The position numbers were made by a program, and so were the translations under genes. The notes below the pieces were generated by a model that worked only from the letters and a program-made list of their open reading frames with translations, had not been told where the DNA came from and did no database searches. This document shows positions 51,376 to 62,100 of a DNA stretch of 64,000 nt, in pieces. The stretch comes from an uncultured Lachnospiraceae bacterium (GTDB lineage: Bacteria; Bacillota; Clostridia; Lachnospirales; Lachnospiraceae), in assembly GCA_902789175.1 (NCBI GenBank), contig CADANF010000005.1, positions 55,226 to 119,225 on the forward strand, read 5' to 3'. Position 1 is the first letter of the stretch. Each line of letters starts with the position of its first letter.

Positions 51376-53775
51376 ATGATAAAAAAACTTGGTAATACAT
51401 TTGTTCTTGAAACAGAAAAAACTACATATGCATTTCAGGTTACAGAAACAAAGCATCTTGCACATCTTTATTATGGAAGAAAGATAAGACTTTCAGAGGA
51501 TGCAGCGGGTGTTAAAGAAGTGCATATCTTCCAGCCGGGAAATGGTATTTCTTATGATAAAGAGCATCAGAATTTTACCCTGGACGATCTTAAACTTGAA
51601 ATGTCATCTTATGGTAAGGGTGATGCCAGAGAACCATTTATCTGTTTAACTCATGAAGATGGTTCAGTTACATCAGATTTCTTATATGAAAAATATGAGA
51701 TAAAAGAAAATAAAGAAGAGATATGCGGCATGCCATCATCTTATGATGATGAAGGAAATGCGGGCACTCTTCTTATAACTCTTAAAGATAAAGCTTATGA
51801 TCTCATATTGGTATTAAAATACAGCGTTTATCCAAAAGAGAATGTTATAACAAGATCAGCAGAATTAATAAATGACAGCGAAAATACTGTAAAGATAAGA
51901 CGTATAATGTCAAACCAGCTGGATCTTGATGCAGGAGATTTCAATTTTACAAATTTCACCGGTGCATGGACAAGAGAGATGAAAAAATCTGTTATGCCAC
52001 TTAAAGCCGGAAAGATAGTAAATAGCACTTATGTGGGAGTATCTTCAAACAGAGCAAATCCATTTACGATGATCTCGAGAAGAAATGCTACAGAGGACTA
52101 TGGTGATGTTTATGGATTTAATCTTATCTATAGTGGAAATCACTATAGTGCTGCTGAGGTTTCTCCTTACGGAAAGATCAGATTTGTATCAGGTATAAAT
52201 CCAGAAGGATTTGAATGGACTCTTGATAAAAAAGATACTTTCCAGACTCCTGAAGCTGTAATGACATATTCAGCAGAAGGATTCACAGGAATGAGCCATA
52301 ATATGCATCGATTTGTTAGAAAGCATATTGTAAGAGGACAGTGGAGAGATAAGGAAAGACCTATCCTTCTTAACAGCTGGGAAGCGTGCTATTTTGATAT
52401 CAGTGAATCTAAACTTCTTCGCCTTGCCAAGGCAGGAAAAGAAGAGGGAATTGAACTCTTTGTTATGGATGATGGCTGGTTTAAAGGAAGAAATGATGAT
52501 AAGAGAGCTTTGGGTGACTGGGAGCCTGATCCAAAGAAACTTCCAGGCGGATTAAAGAGCCTCGCAGATAAGGTTAAACGCCTCGGACTTGATTTCGGTA
52601 TCTGGGTTGAGCCGGAAATGATAAATGAAGACAGTGATCTCTTTAGAGCACATCCAGACTGGTCTCTTGCTATTCCTGGAAAGGATCATTCAGAAGGAAG
52701 AAATGAAAGATTCCTTGATCTTACAAGAACAGAAGTTCAGGATTATATAATTGAAAAAATGTCAAAAGTGTTTGGCTCTGCTGACATTTCCTATGTTAAA
52801 TGGGACATGAACAGAAATATGTCAGATGTATATTCTGCTTCTCTTGATAGAGAAAGACAGGGAGAAGTAGCTCATAGATATATGCTGGGTATGTATAGAG
52901 TTATGAAGACTCTTACAGAGAAATTCCCACAGATCCTCTTTGAAGGATGTGCTGCGGGAGGAGACAGATTTGACCTGGGTATTCTTTCTTACTTCCCTCA
53001 GATCTGGGCCAGTGATGATACTGACGCCTTTGTCAGAAGTGAAGTTGAGACAAATTATAGTTATGGATATCCAATGTCGGTTATCTCAAGCCATGTATCT
53101 GCAACACCTAATCATCAGACACTTCGCCGTACACCACTTGAAACCAGATTTAATGTGGCGGCCTTTGGAGTCCTGGGTTATGAGTACAATTTCCCTGATC
53201 TTTACGCAGATGAATTAAATCAGATCAAGGCAGATATTGAATTTTATAAGCAGTGGAGAGAATTGTTCTTCTTTGGTGATTTCTACAGAGGAAGAAAATA
53301 TCAGGATGCGTCAGATATTACAGCTCTTGCTAATTTTACTGGAAATGAGCTTGAGTGGACTGTGGTATCACCTGATAAGAAAAAAGCAGCAGGGATGCTG
53401 ATGCAGATGCTGGTTCATCCAAATTCAGAAACAGCAATATTTACTCCTAAAGGACTTGACCCTGAAAAGGATTATCATTTTTATAACAGAGCATTAAAGT
53501 ATAATATAAAAGACTTTGGAAGCCTTATAAATGCTGTTTCACCGGTACATGTAAGACCGGATTCATTTGCCCATAATATGCTGGCAAAGAAGTTTCATAT
53601 GGATGGAGAATTGGAAGATATCAAGTCTTCAGGAAGTGCACTTATGTATGCAGGTGTGCATCTTAAACCATCTTTTGCTTCCGTTGGCTACAATAATGAT
53701 GTAAGATATTATCCAGATTTTGGATCAAGAATTTATCTTGTGGAGGAGTTGGATAATGGAGACGAAGAAAAATAA
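51376..53775 (+). CDS. Alpha-galactosidase, GH36
   Basis: A 799-residue, cytosolic GH36 enzyme that removes terminal alpha-galactose from melibiose, raffinose and similar sugars. The N-terminal beta domain (about 1-310) is followed by the catalytic barrel: LLNSWEACYFDISE, FVMDDGWFKGRNDDKRALGDWEPDP, WVEPEMIN, the nucleophile Asp in YVKWDMNRNMSD, LFEGCAAGGDRFDLG and the acid/base Asp in IWASDDTDAFVR. Slightly longer than the common 720-750. Its 3' end overlaps the rhomboid gene by 20 bases. Confidence 0.94.
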   Translation: MIKKLGNTFVLETEKTTYAFQVTETKHLAHLYYGRKIRLSEDAAGVKEVHIFQPGNGISYDKEHQNFTLDDLKLEMSSYGKGDAREPFICLTHEDGSVTSDFLYEKYEIKENKEEICGMPSSYDDEGNAGTLLITLKDKAYDLILVLKYSVYPKENVITRSAELINDSENTVKIRRIMSNQLDLDAGDFNFTNFTGAWTREMKKSVMPLKAGKIVNSTYVGVSSNRANPFTMISRRNATEDYGDVYGFNLIYSGNHYSAAEVSPYGKIRFVSGINPEGFEWTLDKKDTFQTPEAVMTYSAEGFTGMSHNMHRFVRKHIVRGQWRDKERPILLNSWEACYFDISESKLLRLAKAGKEEGIELFVMDDGWFKGRNDDKRALGDWEPDPKKLPGGLKSLADKVKRLGLDFGIWVEPEMINEDSDLFRAHPDWSLAIPGKDHSEGRNERFLDLTRTEVQDYIIEKMSKVFGSADISYVKWDMNRNMSDVYSASLDRERQGEVAHRYMLGMYRVMKTLTEKFPQILFEGCAAGGDRFDLGILSYFPQIWASDDTDAFVRSEVETNYSYGYPMSVISSHVSATPNHQTLRRTPLETRFNVAAFGVLGYEYNFPDLYADELNQIKADIEFYKQWRELFFFGDFYRGRKYQDASDITALANFTGNELEWTVVSPDKKKAAGMLMQMLVHPNSETAIFTPKGLDPEKDYHFYNRALKYNIKDFGSLINAVSPVHVRPDSFAHNMLAKKFHMDGELEDIKSSGSALMYAGVHLKPSFASVGYNNDVRYYPDFGSRIYLVEELDNGDEEK

Positions 53776-54349
53776 AGCGGTACTAAGTATTACCTACAAT
53801 GCACCTGTAGTGCTTACATTTGCTCTGCTGGCACTTATTGTTTTGTTTGTGAACCAGATGACAAAAGGAGCTGCTAATCATCAGTTCTTTTCAGTTTATA
53901 GAAGCAGATTAAGCGTTGCATGGTTTATAAGACTTTTTTGCTATGTGCTGGGACATTCATCATTTGCTCATTTTGCAGGCAATATGACACTGTTTCTTCT
54001 TTTAGGACCTATTCTTGAAGAAAAGTATGGCAGCAAAAATCTTCTGGAAATGATTGCTATTACAGCAGTAGTATCTGGAATTATCAATATGATATTCTTC
54101 CCTCACATCGCTCTTTTAGGTGCCAGTGGAATAGTATTTATGATGATAATACTTGTATCAAGTTCGGGCCTTTCCAAGGGAAAGATTCCGCTTACCATGA
54201 TACTTGTGGCGGTTATATACCTTGGATCTGAAGTTTATTCAGCAATATTTGCAAAGGATAATATATCTCAGTTTGCGCATATTGTAGGTGGTGTCTGCGG
54301 AGCACTTTTTGCATTTGCATATGAGAGACTTGGAATAAAGAAAAACTAA
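53756..54349 (+). CDS. Rhomboid-family intramembrane serine protease
   Basis: 197 residues from the ATG at 53756, with GGAGGAG upstream inside the GH36 gene; a longer frame from 53720 lacks a ribosome site. Six helices, with the rhomboid pattern: HSSFAHFAGNMTLFLLLGPILEEKYG, catalytic Ser in LGASGIVFMM and His in FAHIVGGVCGALF, all intact. Rhomboids cut single-pass membrane proteins inside the bilayer. The overlap with GH36 suggests translational coupling, but the substrate and any link to galactoside use are unknown. Confidence 0.9.
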   Translation: METKKNKAVLSITYNAPVVLTFALLALIVLFVNQMTKGAANHQFFSVYRSRLSVAWFIRLFCYVLGHSSFAHFAGNMTLFLLLGPILEEKYGSKNLLEMIAITAVVSGIINMIFFPHIALLGASGIVFMMIILVSSSGLSKGKIPLTMILVAVIYLGSEVYSAIFAKDNISQFAHIVGGVCGALFAFAYERLGIKKN

Positions 54350-54364
54350 AAAATATTTAATCTA

Positions 54365-54395
54365 AGACAGAAGTTGATAGCTTCTGTCTTTTTAA
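54365..54395 (+). terminator. Terminator after the rhomboid gene
   Basis: AGACAGAAG pairs with CTTCTGTCT over seven bases, followed by TTTTT. Confidence 0.85.
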
Positions 54396-54452
54396 ATATA
54401 TTTTCTTATTTTATAGATAAAAAATGTGGTAAGATTTATGAGTAATTATTAC

Positions 54453-54481
54453 TTGTATATTTTTGTATACAGGAATAAAAT
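54453..54481 (+). promoter_or_regulatory. Candidate promoter of the ATP synthase operon
   Basis: TTGTAT (54453-54458), 17 bases, TAAAAT (54476-54481), 42 bases upstream of atpB. A good but not perfect sigma-A match in the only gap before the operon. Confidence 0.5.
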
Positions 54482-54523
54482 ATATCACTAGTTCAATAAT
54501 TCTAGGAAAGGAGATAGATTTAG

Positions 54524-55381
54524 TTGACTAAAAAACAAAAAATAAGAACACTTGTAATCCTTGGAGTTCTGCTTGTCCTAATCATCATTGGAATAATTCT
54601 TACTAATGGTCAATATGAGAAGCACGAAACCATTAAAGAGGTTATGAGGGATGCTGTTCTTCATGAGGATGGTAAGATCAGATTCTTTGGTCTTAGTGCT
54701 AATCCATCGGTAGTATCGGGCTTTATAGTAACATGTATCATACTGTTATTTGCTTTGATAGTTAGACTTTTCTTTCTTCCAAGATTTAAAGAGGTACCTG
54801 GAAAATTTCAGCTGCTTATAGAAACTTGGGTAGAGACATTCAGAAATCTTGCTGAGGGTAATAGCAAACATATCAATAAATTTCTTGGAGCTTATGTATT
54901 TGCGGCAGGAAGTTATATATTTGTTGGAACTTGTTTTGAACTTTTTGGAATTCAGTTTGAAACTATCAAAGGAAATTCAATAGCTTTACCAGCACCTTTA
55001 GCAGATATTAATGGAGCCATTTCCATTGGCGTACTTTCATATCTCGTGATTCTTTCAGGAGGTATAGCCGGAAATAAACTTAAGGGCGTTGGACTTACAT
55101 TAAAGGAATTTTCACTTCCTATTTCTATGAGTTTCAGATTATTTGGTGCACTTCTTTCAGGAGCCTTAGTAACTGAACTTGTTTATTTCTATATTAATCT
55201 TAGTTTTGGACTGCCGGTTGTGGTAGGACTTCTTTTCACTGCTTTACATGCATTGATTCAGGCATATGTATTATGCATGTTAACAACAGTTTTCTATGGA
55301 GAAGTTTCAGAACCTGTTGCTAAGAAAGAAAAGAAGAAAAAAGATAAGAAGACAAAAGCAAAAGTAATGGAGGAATTATAA
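54524..55381 (+). CDS. atpB: ATP synthase subunit a
   Basis: A 285-residue Fo stator membrane protein, TTG start at 54524 with AAAGGAG upstream. The conserved helix with the essential Arg is MSFRLFGALLSGALV, followed by HALIQAYVLCMLTTVFYGE. The lysine-rich tail (KKEKKKKDKKTKAKVMEEL) is unusual. No atpI precedes it. With subunit c it forms the ion channel. Confidence 0.94.
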   Translation: MTKKQKIRTLVILGVLLVLIIIGIILTNGQYEKHETIKEVMRDAVLHEDGKIRFFGLSANPSVVSGFIVTCIILLFALIVRLFFLPRFKEVPGKFQLLIETWVETFRNLAEGNSKHINKFLGAYVFAAGSYIFVGTCFELFGIQFETIKGNSIALPAPLADINGAISIGVLSYLVILSGGIAGNKLKGVGLTLKEFSLPISMSFRLFGALLSGALVTELVYFYINLSFGLPVVVGLLFTALHALIQAYVLCMLTTVFYGEVSEPVAKKEKKKKDKKTKAKVMEEL

Positions 55382-55382
55382 A

Positions 55383-55790
55383 ATGAAAAATATTTCTAAG
55401 ATATTTACAATACTTGCAGTTGTTGTGCTGGTAATGGCATTAGTACCATTTAATAAGGTTAAGGCAGCAGGCCCGGTAGATGGAGGATCTTCAATAACTG
55501 TACTTCGTGATGAATCACCAGAAGTTCCAGTTGAAACAGCTAAAGAAACTGAGGCAAAGGATTCAAATGTTGGTTCTAAGGCTGTAGCAGCAGCTATCGC
55601 TGTTGGTCTTGCAGCAGCAGCAGGTGCTATAGGTATGGGTCTTGCCATTGGAAAATCAGCTGAGGGTATCTCACGTCAGCCGGAAGCAGATGGTAAGATA
55701 AGAACAACTCTTATGCTTGGTCTTGTATTCATAGAGACAGCTATTATTTATGCACTTGTTGTCGCAATTCTTATCATATTCGTAATGTAA
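55383..55790 (+). CDS. atpE: ATP synthase subunit c with N-terminal signal-like extension
   Basis: A 135-residue c subunit, against the usual 75-90. Residues 1-29 look like a signal peptide (MKNISKIFTILAVVVLVMALVPFNKVKA) with a likely signal peptidase I site after AKVKAA; 30-64 is an acidic linker (EVPVETAKETEAKD). The c domain is 65-135. The ion-binding carboxylate is E118 in VFIETAIIY. Compared with Na+-type rotors, Tyr123 and Thr119 are kept, but the Gln of helix 1 is Met85, so H+ coupling is more likely. RQPEA (98-102) is the loop that contacts F1. It starts one base after atpB. Confidence 0.9.
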   Translation: MKNISKIFTILAVVVLVMALVPFNKVKAAGPVDGGSSITVLRDESPEVPVETAKETEAKDSNVGSKAVAAAIAVGLAAAAGAIGMGLAIGKSAEGISRQPEADGKIRTTLMLGLVFIETAIIYALVVAILIIFVM

Positions 55791-55826
55791 TGAATAGAAA
55801 GAATGGTTTAAGAGAGGAGAATTCTA

Positions 55827-56336
55827 ATGAGTGATTTACCACTTAATATAGATGTTCAGCAAATCCTTTTACATTTCTTTAACTTTGCTATTTTATTTGT
55901 AGGACTTTATCTTATCCTTTATAAACCTGTTAAGGATTTCATGGATAACAGAACTGCAAAATATAATAAAGATAAAGAAGAAGCAGAAAATTTACTTAAT
56001 TCGGCTGCAGAAAAGGAAAAATTATATCAGGAGAAATTAGAAGCTGCTGATAAAGAGATTGCAGATAAGAAGAGAAAAGCTGATGCAGAGATAGATGAAT
56101 TAAGATCTACTGGCGTTGCACAGGCTAAGAAGGAAGCTGAATCAATCGTTGAAAATGCCCGTAAGGAAGCATTTACACTTAAGGAAAATATCATAAAGAG
56201 TGCCGAGAAGGATATTACTGAGATGGTTGAACAGGCATCAAGAAAGATGATGCTTGAAGAGAGCACAGAAGATGTTTATGATGCATTCCTTAAAGAGGCG
56301 AAAAGGAGTGTAAAGGATGGAAAAGCTGGAAAATAA
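55827..56336 (+). CDS. atpF: ATP synthase subunit b
   Basis: A 169-residue b subunit: one N-terminal membrane helix ([29 protein letters not shown]) and a long charged helix (about 40-165) that forms the peripheral stalk. Length and N-terminal RYKPV-type motif are normal. Its stop overlaps the start of the next gene by 20 bases, which is worth noting because the standalone delta gene usually found here is missing. Confidence 0.93.
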   Translation: MSDLPLNIDVQQILLHFFNFAILFVGLYLILYKPVKDFMDNRTAKYNKDKEEAENLLNSAAEKEKLYQEKLEAADKEIADKKRKADAEIDELRSTGVAQAKKEAESIVENARKEAFTLKENIIKSAEKDITEMVEQASRKMMLEESTEDVYDAFLKEAKRSVKDGKAGK

Positions 56337-58092
56337 TGAAAAAGAAATAGCATATCTTTATTCATCCTTATGTCCGGATGAAGCAAGACAGGCTGAGTTC
56401 GTTTCTTTCCTTGAAAATAAATATAATAAAGAATTTGACCTTGAATGGGTTGAAGATAATACTGTTGGAAATGGCTTTAAGTTAGAAGTCTTAGACGAAG
56501 TTTATGACTGGACTCCAGAAGGACGTTATCAGCAGTTAAAAGAAATGTTCGACAGAGTAGCATCCAAGAAGAAAAAAGGCGATGCTAAAGACTTTATAGC
56601 TTCTATAAAGAAGGCTGAAAACGAATGGCATGTTATGCCAATCCCTGAAGAAGAGGGAGTTGTAAAAACTGTAGGTGATGGTGTTGTTAATGCTACAGGA
56701 CTTGATTCAGCAGTTTATGGCGAGGTTGTTATTTTTGAATCAGGTGTTAAGGGAATGGTACAGGATCTTAGACCTGATGATATAGGTATCATCCTTTTTG
56801 GTGACGATAACGATATTACAGAGGGAAGCCGTGTAAGAAGAACAAAGAAGACAGCAGGTATCCCTGTTGGCGAAGGATTCCTTGGAAGAGTAATCGATGC
56901 TCTTGGTAATCCAATCGACGGTTTAGGTGAGATCGAAGCTGATGAGTATAGACCAATAGAGACACCTGCTCCAGGAATAATAGATAGACAGCCTGTAAAT
57001 ACTCCTATGGATACAGGACTTCTTGCCATCGACTCTATGTTCCCTATCGGTAGAGGTCAAAGAGAACTTATCATAGGTGACAGGCAGACTGGAAAAACAG
57101 CTATAGCGTTAGATACTATCCTTAATCAGAAGGGCAAAGATGTAATATGTATTTATGTTGCCATAGGTCAGAAGGCAAGCTCTATTGCGCATTTAGTAGG
57201 AACATTAAGAAAAAATGATGCTATGAAATATACTATAGTTGTTGCAGCTACAGCTAGTGATCCTGCACCACTTCAGTACATTTCTCCATATGCCGGTACT
57301 GCAATGGGAGAATATTTCATGAATAGGGGTAAAGATGTACTTATCGTATATGATGACCTTTCAAAACATGCTATTGCTTATCGTGCCATGAGTCTTCTGC
57401 TTGAGAGATCTCCCGGACGTGAAGCTTATCCTGGAGACGTTTTCTATCTTCATTCAAGACTTCTTGAAAGATCAGCACATCTTTCAGCAGAAAGGGGAGG
57501 CGGGTCACTTACAGCCCTTCCTATTGTTGAGACTCAGGCAGGGGACGTATCAGCCTACATCCCAACAAATATAATTTCTATTACAGATGGACAGATATTC
57601 CTTGAGTCAGATCTTTTCTTCTCAGGTCAGAGACCAGCTGTAAATGTAGGACTTTCAGTATCCCGTGTAGGTGGAGCAGCGCAGACAAAGGCTATGAAGA
57701 AAGCAGCAGGTGGTATTAGACTTGATCTGGCTCAGTATAGAGAAATGGAAGTATTTACTCAGTTCTCCAGTGATCTGGATGAAGCAACAAAGAAACAGCT
57801 GAATTATGGTCAGGGACTTATGAGACTCTTAAGACAGCAGCAGAGTAATCCATTAAGTCTTCATCAGCAGGTTATAATCCTCATATCTGCAACAGCTAAA
57901 GTTATGGTGGATATTCCTGTGGAAAAGGTCCTTTTATTCAGGGAATATCTTTTAAATGCATTTGAAGCAGATGAGAAGAGCCTTTGCGACAGAATAGATG
58001 AGTCAGGGGTATTCTCAGATGATGATAAAGAATACATTATAGAAAAAGCAAAAGAGATCAGAGATAGATATAAACAGGAAAAGAATCTTTAA
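56317..58092 (+). CDS. atpA: ATP synthase subunit alpha with fused delta C-terminal-like domain
   Basis: 591 residues, about 90 more than a normal alpha. Residues 1-80 ([61 protein letters not shown]) align by eye with the C-terminal domain of subunit delta (v-D-p-x-l-x-G-G-f-x-v-x-v-g-d-x-v-x-D-x-S-v-x-x-r-L). Residues about 90-591 are a full alpha: [15 protein letters not shown], Walker [10 protein letters not shown] at 254-262, [13 protein letters not shown], and [15 protein letters not shown]. No separate atpH lies in the operon. It overlaps atpF by 20 bases and has its own ribosome site (AAAAGGAG). Confidence 0.92.
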   Translation: MEKLENNEKEIAYLYSSLCPDEARQAEFVSFLENKYNKEFDLEWVEDNTVGNGFKLEVLDEVYDWTPEGRYQQLKEMFDRVASKKKKGDAKDFIASIKKAENEWHVMPIPEEEGVVKTVGDGVVNATGLDSAVYGEVVIFESGVKGMVQDLRPDDIGIILFGDDNDITEGSRVRRTKKTAGIPVGEGFLGRVIDALGNPIDGLGEIEADEYRPIETPAPGIIDRQPVNTPMDTGLLAIDSMFPIGRGQRELIIGDRQTGKTAIALDTILNQKGKDVICIYVAIGQKASSIAHLVGTLRKNDAMKYTIVVAATASDPAPLQYISPYAGTAMGEYFMNRGKDVLIVYDDLSKHAIAYRAMSLLLERSPGREAYPGDVFYLHSRLLERSAHLSAERGGGSLTALPIVETQAGDVSAYIPTNIISITDGQIFLESDLFFSGQRPAVNVGLSVSRVGGAAQTKAMKKAAGGIRLDLAQYREMEVFTQFSSDLDEATKKQLNYGQGLMRLLRQQQSNPLSLHQQVIILISATAKVMVDIPVEKVLLFREYLLNAFEADEKSLCDRIDESGVFSDDDKEYIIEKAKEIRDRYKQEKNL

Positions 58093-58106
58093 GGTGGTGA
58101 AGTGAT

Positions 58107-60439
<2,333 letters not shown>

Positions 60440-60446
60440 TCTTAAT

Positions 60447-60857
60447 TTGAAGACATTTAAGACAAGAATATACGAGGCAGACAGTACTTTCTTTGAAGGC
60501 GAATTAGAGTCCCTTATAATCCCTACCAGCGGAGGAGAATATGGTGTTCTTGCAAGCCACAGAAATGCAGTTTTTGCTATCGTACCGGGAATAATAAAAT
60601 ACAGACCTAAAGATAGCGAGATGCTCTTTGCTGCTGTTTCAGAAGGTATGATGCGTATTGAGAATGGAGATGTCCTTATCTTAGTAAATACAGCTGAACA
60701 TCCTGATGAAATAGATGAAATGAGGGCAAGAGAAAGAGCTGAAGAAGCTAAAGAAATTATGCTTCAAAAGAAGAGTATTGAGGAATACTATCAGGCAGAG
60801 GCAACACTTCGCCGTGCCATGATAAGACTTAGAGTTAAGAATCATGATATTAAGTAA
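60447..60857 (+). CDS. atpC: ATP synthase subunit epsilon
   Basis: A 136-residue epsilon subunit, TTG start at 60447. Beta-sandwich domain (FEGELESLIIPTSGGEYGVLASHRNAVFAIVPG) and C-terminal helical domain (RARERAEEAKEIMLQ...ATLRRAMIRLRV) that can inhibit ATP hydrolysis. Last gene of the operon, closed by a strong hairpin. Confidence 0.93.
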   Translation: MKTFKTRIYEADSTFFEGELESLIIPTSGGEYGVLASHRNAVFAIVPGIIKYRPKDSEMLFAAVSEGMMRIENGDVLILVNTAEHPDEIDEMRARERAEEAKEIMLQKKSIEEYYQAEATLRRAMIRLRVKNHDIK

Positions 60858-60918
60858 GCGTAACTAAATTGATTAGAAAAGCTTATAGTTAACTGAATCA
60901 GATATAAATACTTATATT

Positions 60919-60961
60919 AAAAATCAGGTGATGGAGAGGAATGCTGTCACCTGATTTTTTA
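60919..60961 (+). terminator. Terminator of the ATP synthase operon
   Basis: AAAAATCAGGTGA pairs with TCACCTGATTTTT, closing a loop of about 16 bases, then T. The A and T tracts could work on both strands. Confidence 0.88.
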
Positions 60962-61013
60962 TTTACGTGAGTTGTGTTATCATATAAAGCATAATAGGAA
61001 AAAGGAGAAGACT

Positions 61014-62084
61014 ATGAGGATCATTCATACAGCAGATCTGCATCTTTATTCATCTTTTGGCAGTTATAAGGATAAAGAAAAAGCGAAGATAAGAAAAAAT
61101 GAGACGGATTCCTGCCTCGAAAGAATAATAGAATATGCAGGTAATAACCAGGTTAAAGCAATTCTTATCTCAGGAGATATGTTTGATAAAGAGATAGTAT
61201 CTTCAAAAGATATGGCTCAGGTATGTCATCTTATCAGAGCAAACCGGAATATAGAATTCTTCTTTGTCCCAGGTAATCATGATATGAATATCAGTCTCCC
61301 TGAAATGACGAACTTTCATATATTTGGAAATAAACCTGTTTTTTATTCCATAGGAAAGGTACGTATTGCAGGAATGGCAATAAATGATAATACTTTAAAA
61401 ATGGATTATTATGATATAAGTTTTGATGAAGATAGTATAAATATCCTTATGCTTCATGGGAATATCATTCCAGGAGAAATAAGAGGGGCTAAGGATATAC
61501 CTGTAGAATCATTAAAATATAAGAATATCGATTATCTGGCCCTAGGTCATATCCATACATTTAGAGAAGGAAGTATTGATAAGAGATGTGTCTATTGTTA
61601 CCCGGGATGTATGTCGGGAAGAGGATTTGATGAGACAGGGGATAAGGGCTTTGTTCTTCTTGATATTGATGAAGAAACCAGAGAGATAAGAAGACATTTT
61701 ATCAAGGACAAGACAAGGATAATAGAAGATATAAAGATGGATATTTCTTCATGTGATGATATCTATGAAGCAATGGATATGATAAGAAATGGGTTACAAA
61801 ATAAGGATAACATCATTAAGGTAAGACTCACAGGAAACAGGAGTGAAGAATTGCTTCTTGATACAGACTTTATGGAAGAACGTCTTTCAAAGGATTTTTT
61901 TTATATAAAGATAGTGGATGAAACAAAAACTGTAGTAGATGAAGAATCTTATAGATATGATGAGTCATTAAAGGGTGAATTTATAAGAAATGTTGCTTTT
62001 CACGAGTGCGATAAAGATGAGAGAAGCGAAATAATAAGATATGGGCTTAAGGCTCTCAGGGGAGAAGACTTATATTTAGATTAG
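61014..62084 (+). CDS. SbcD/YhaO-like metallophosphoesterase
   Basis: 356 residues from the ATG at 61014 (AAAGGAG seven bases upstream; the frame from 60972 has no ribosome site). A calcineurin-type nuclease domain with the five metal motifs: IIHTADLHLYSSF (D-x-H), ILISGDMFD (G-D), VPGNHDM (G-N-H-D), MLHGNI and ALGHIHTFRE (G-H-x-H). The N-terminal and C-terminal lengths fit YhaO/SbcD-type exonucleases that pair with an SMC-like ATPase in DNA repair. It is 16 bases upstream of the ATPase gene. Confidence 0.88.
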   Translation: MRIIHTADLHLYSSFGSYKDKEKAKIRKNETDSCLERIIEYAGNNQVKAILISGDMFDKEIVSSKDMAQVCHLIRANRNIEFFFVPGNHDMNISLPEMTNFHIFGNKPVFYSIGKVRIAGMAINDNTLKMDYYDISFDEDSINILMLHGNIIPGEIRGAKDIPVESLKYKNIDYLALGHIHTFREGSIDKRCVYCYPGCMSGRGFDETGDKGFVLLDIDEETREIRRHFIKDKTRIIEDIKMDISSCDDIYEAMDMIRNGLQNKDNIIKVRLTGNRSEELLLDTDFMEERLSKDFFYIKIVDETKTVVDEESYRYDESLKGEFIRNVAFHECDKDERSEIIRYGLKALRGEDLYLD

Positions 62085-62100
62085 ATCAAGGTGAGAGAAA

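Noticed and set aside
55383-55790. Na+-specific ATP synthase
   Set aside because: Although E118, T119 and Y123 fit, the helix-1 Gln that completes the Na+ site is Met85, so I did not call Na+ coupling.
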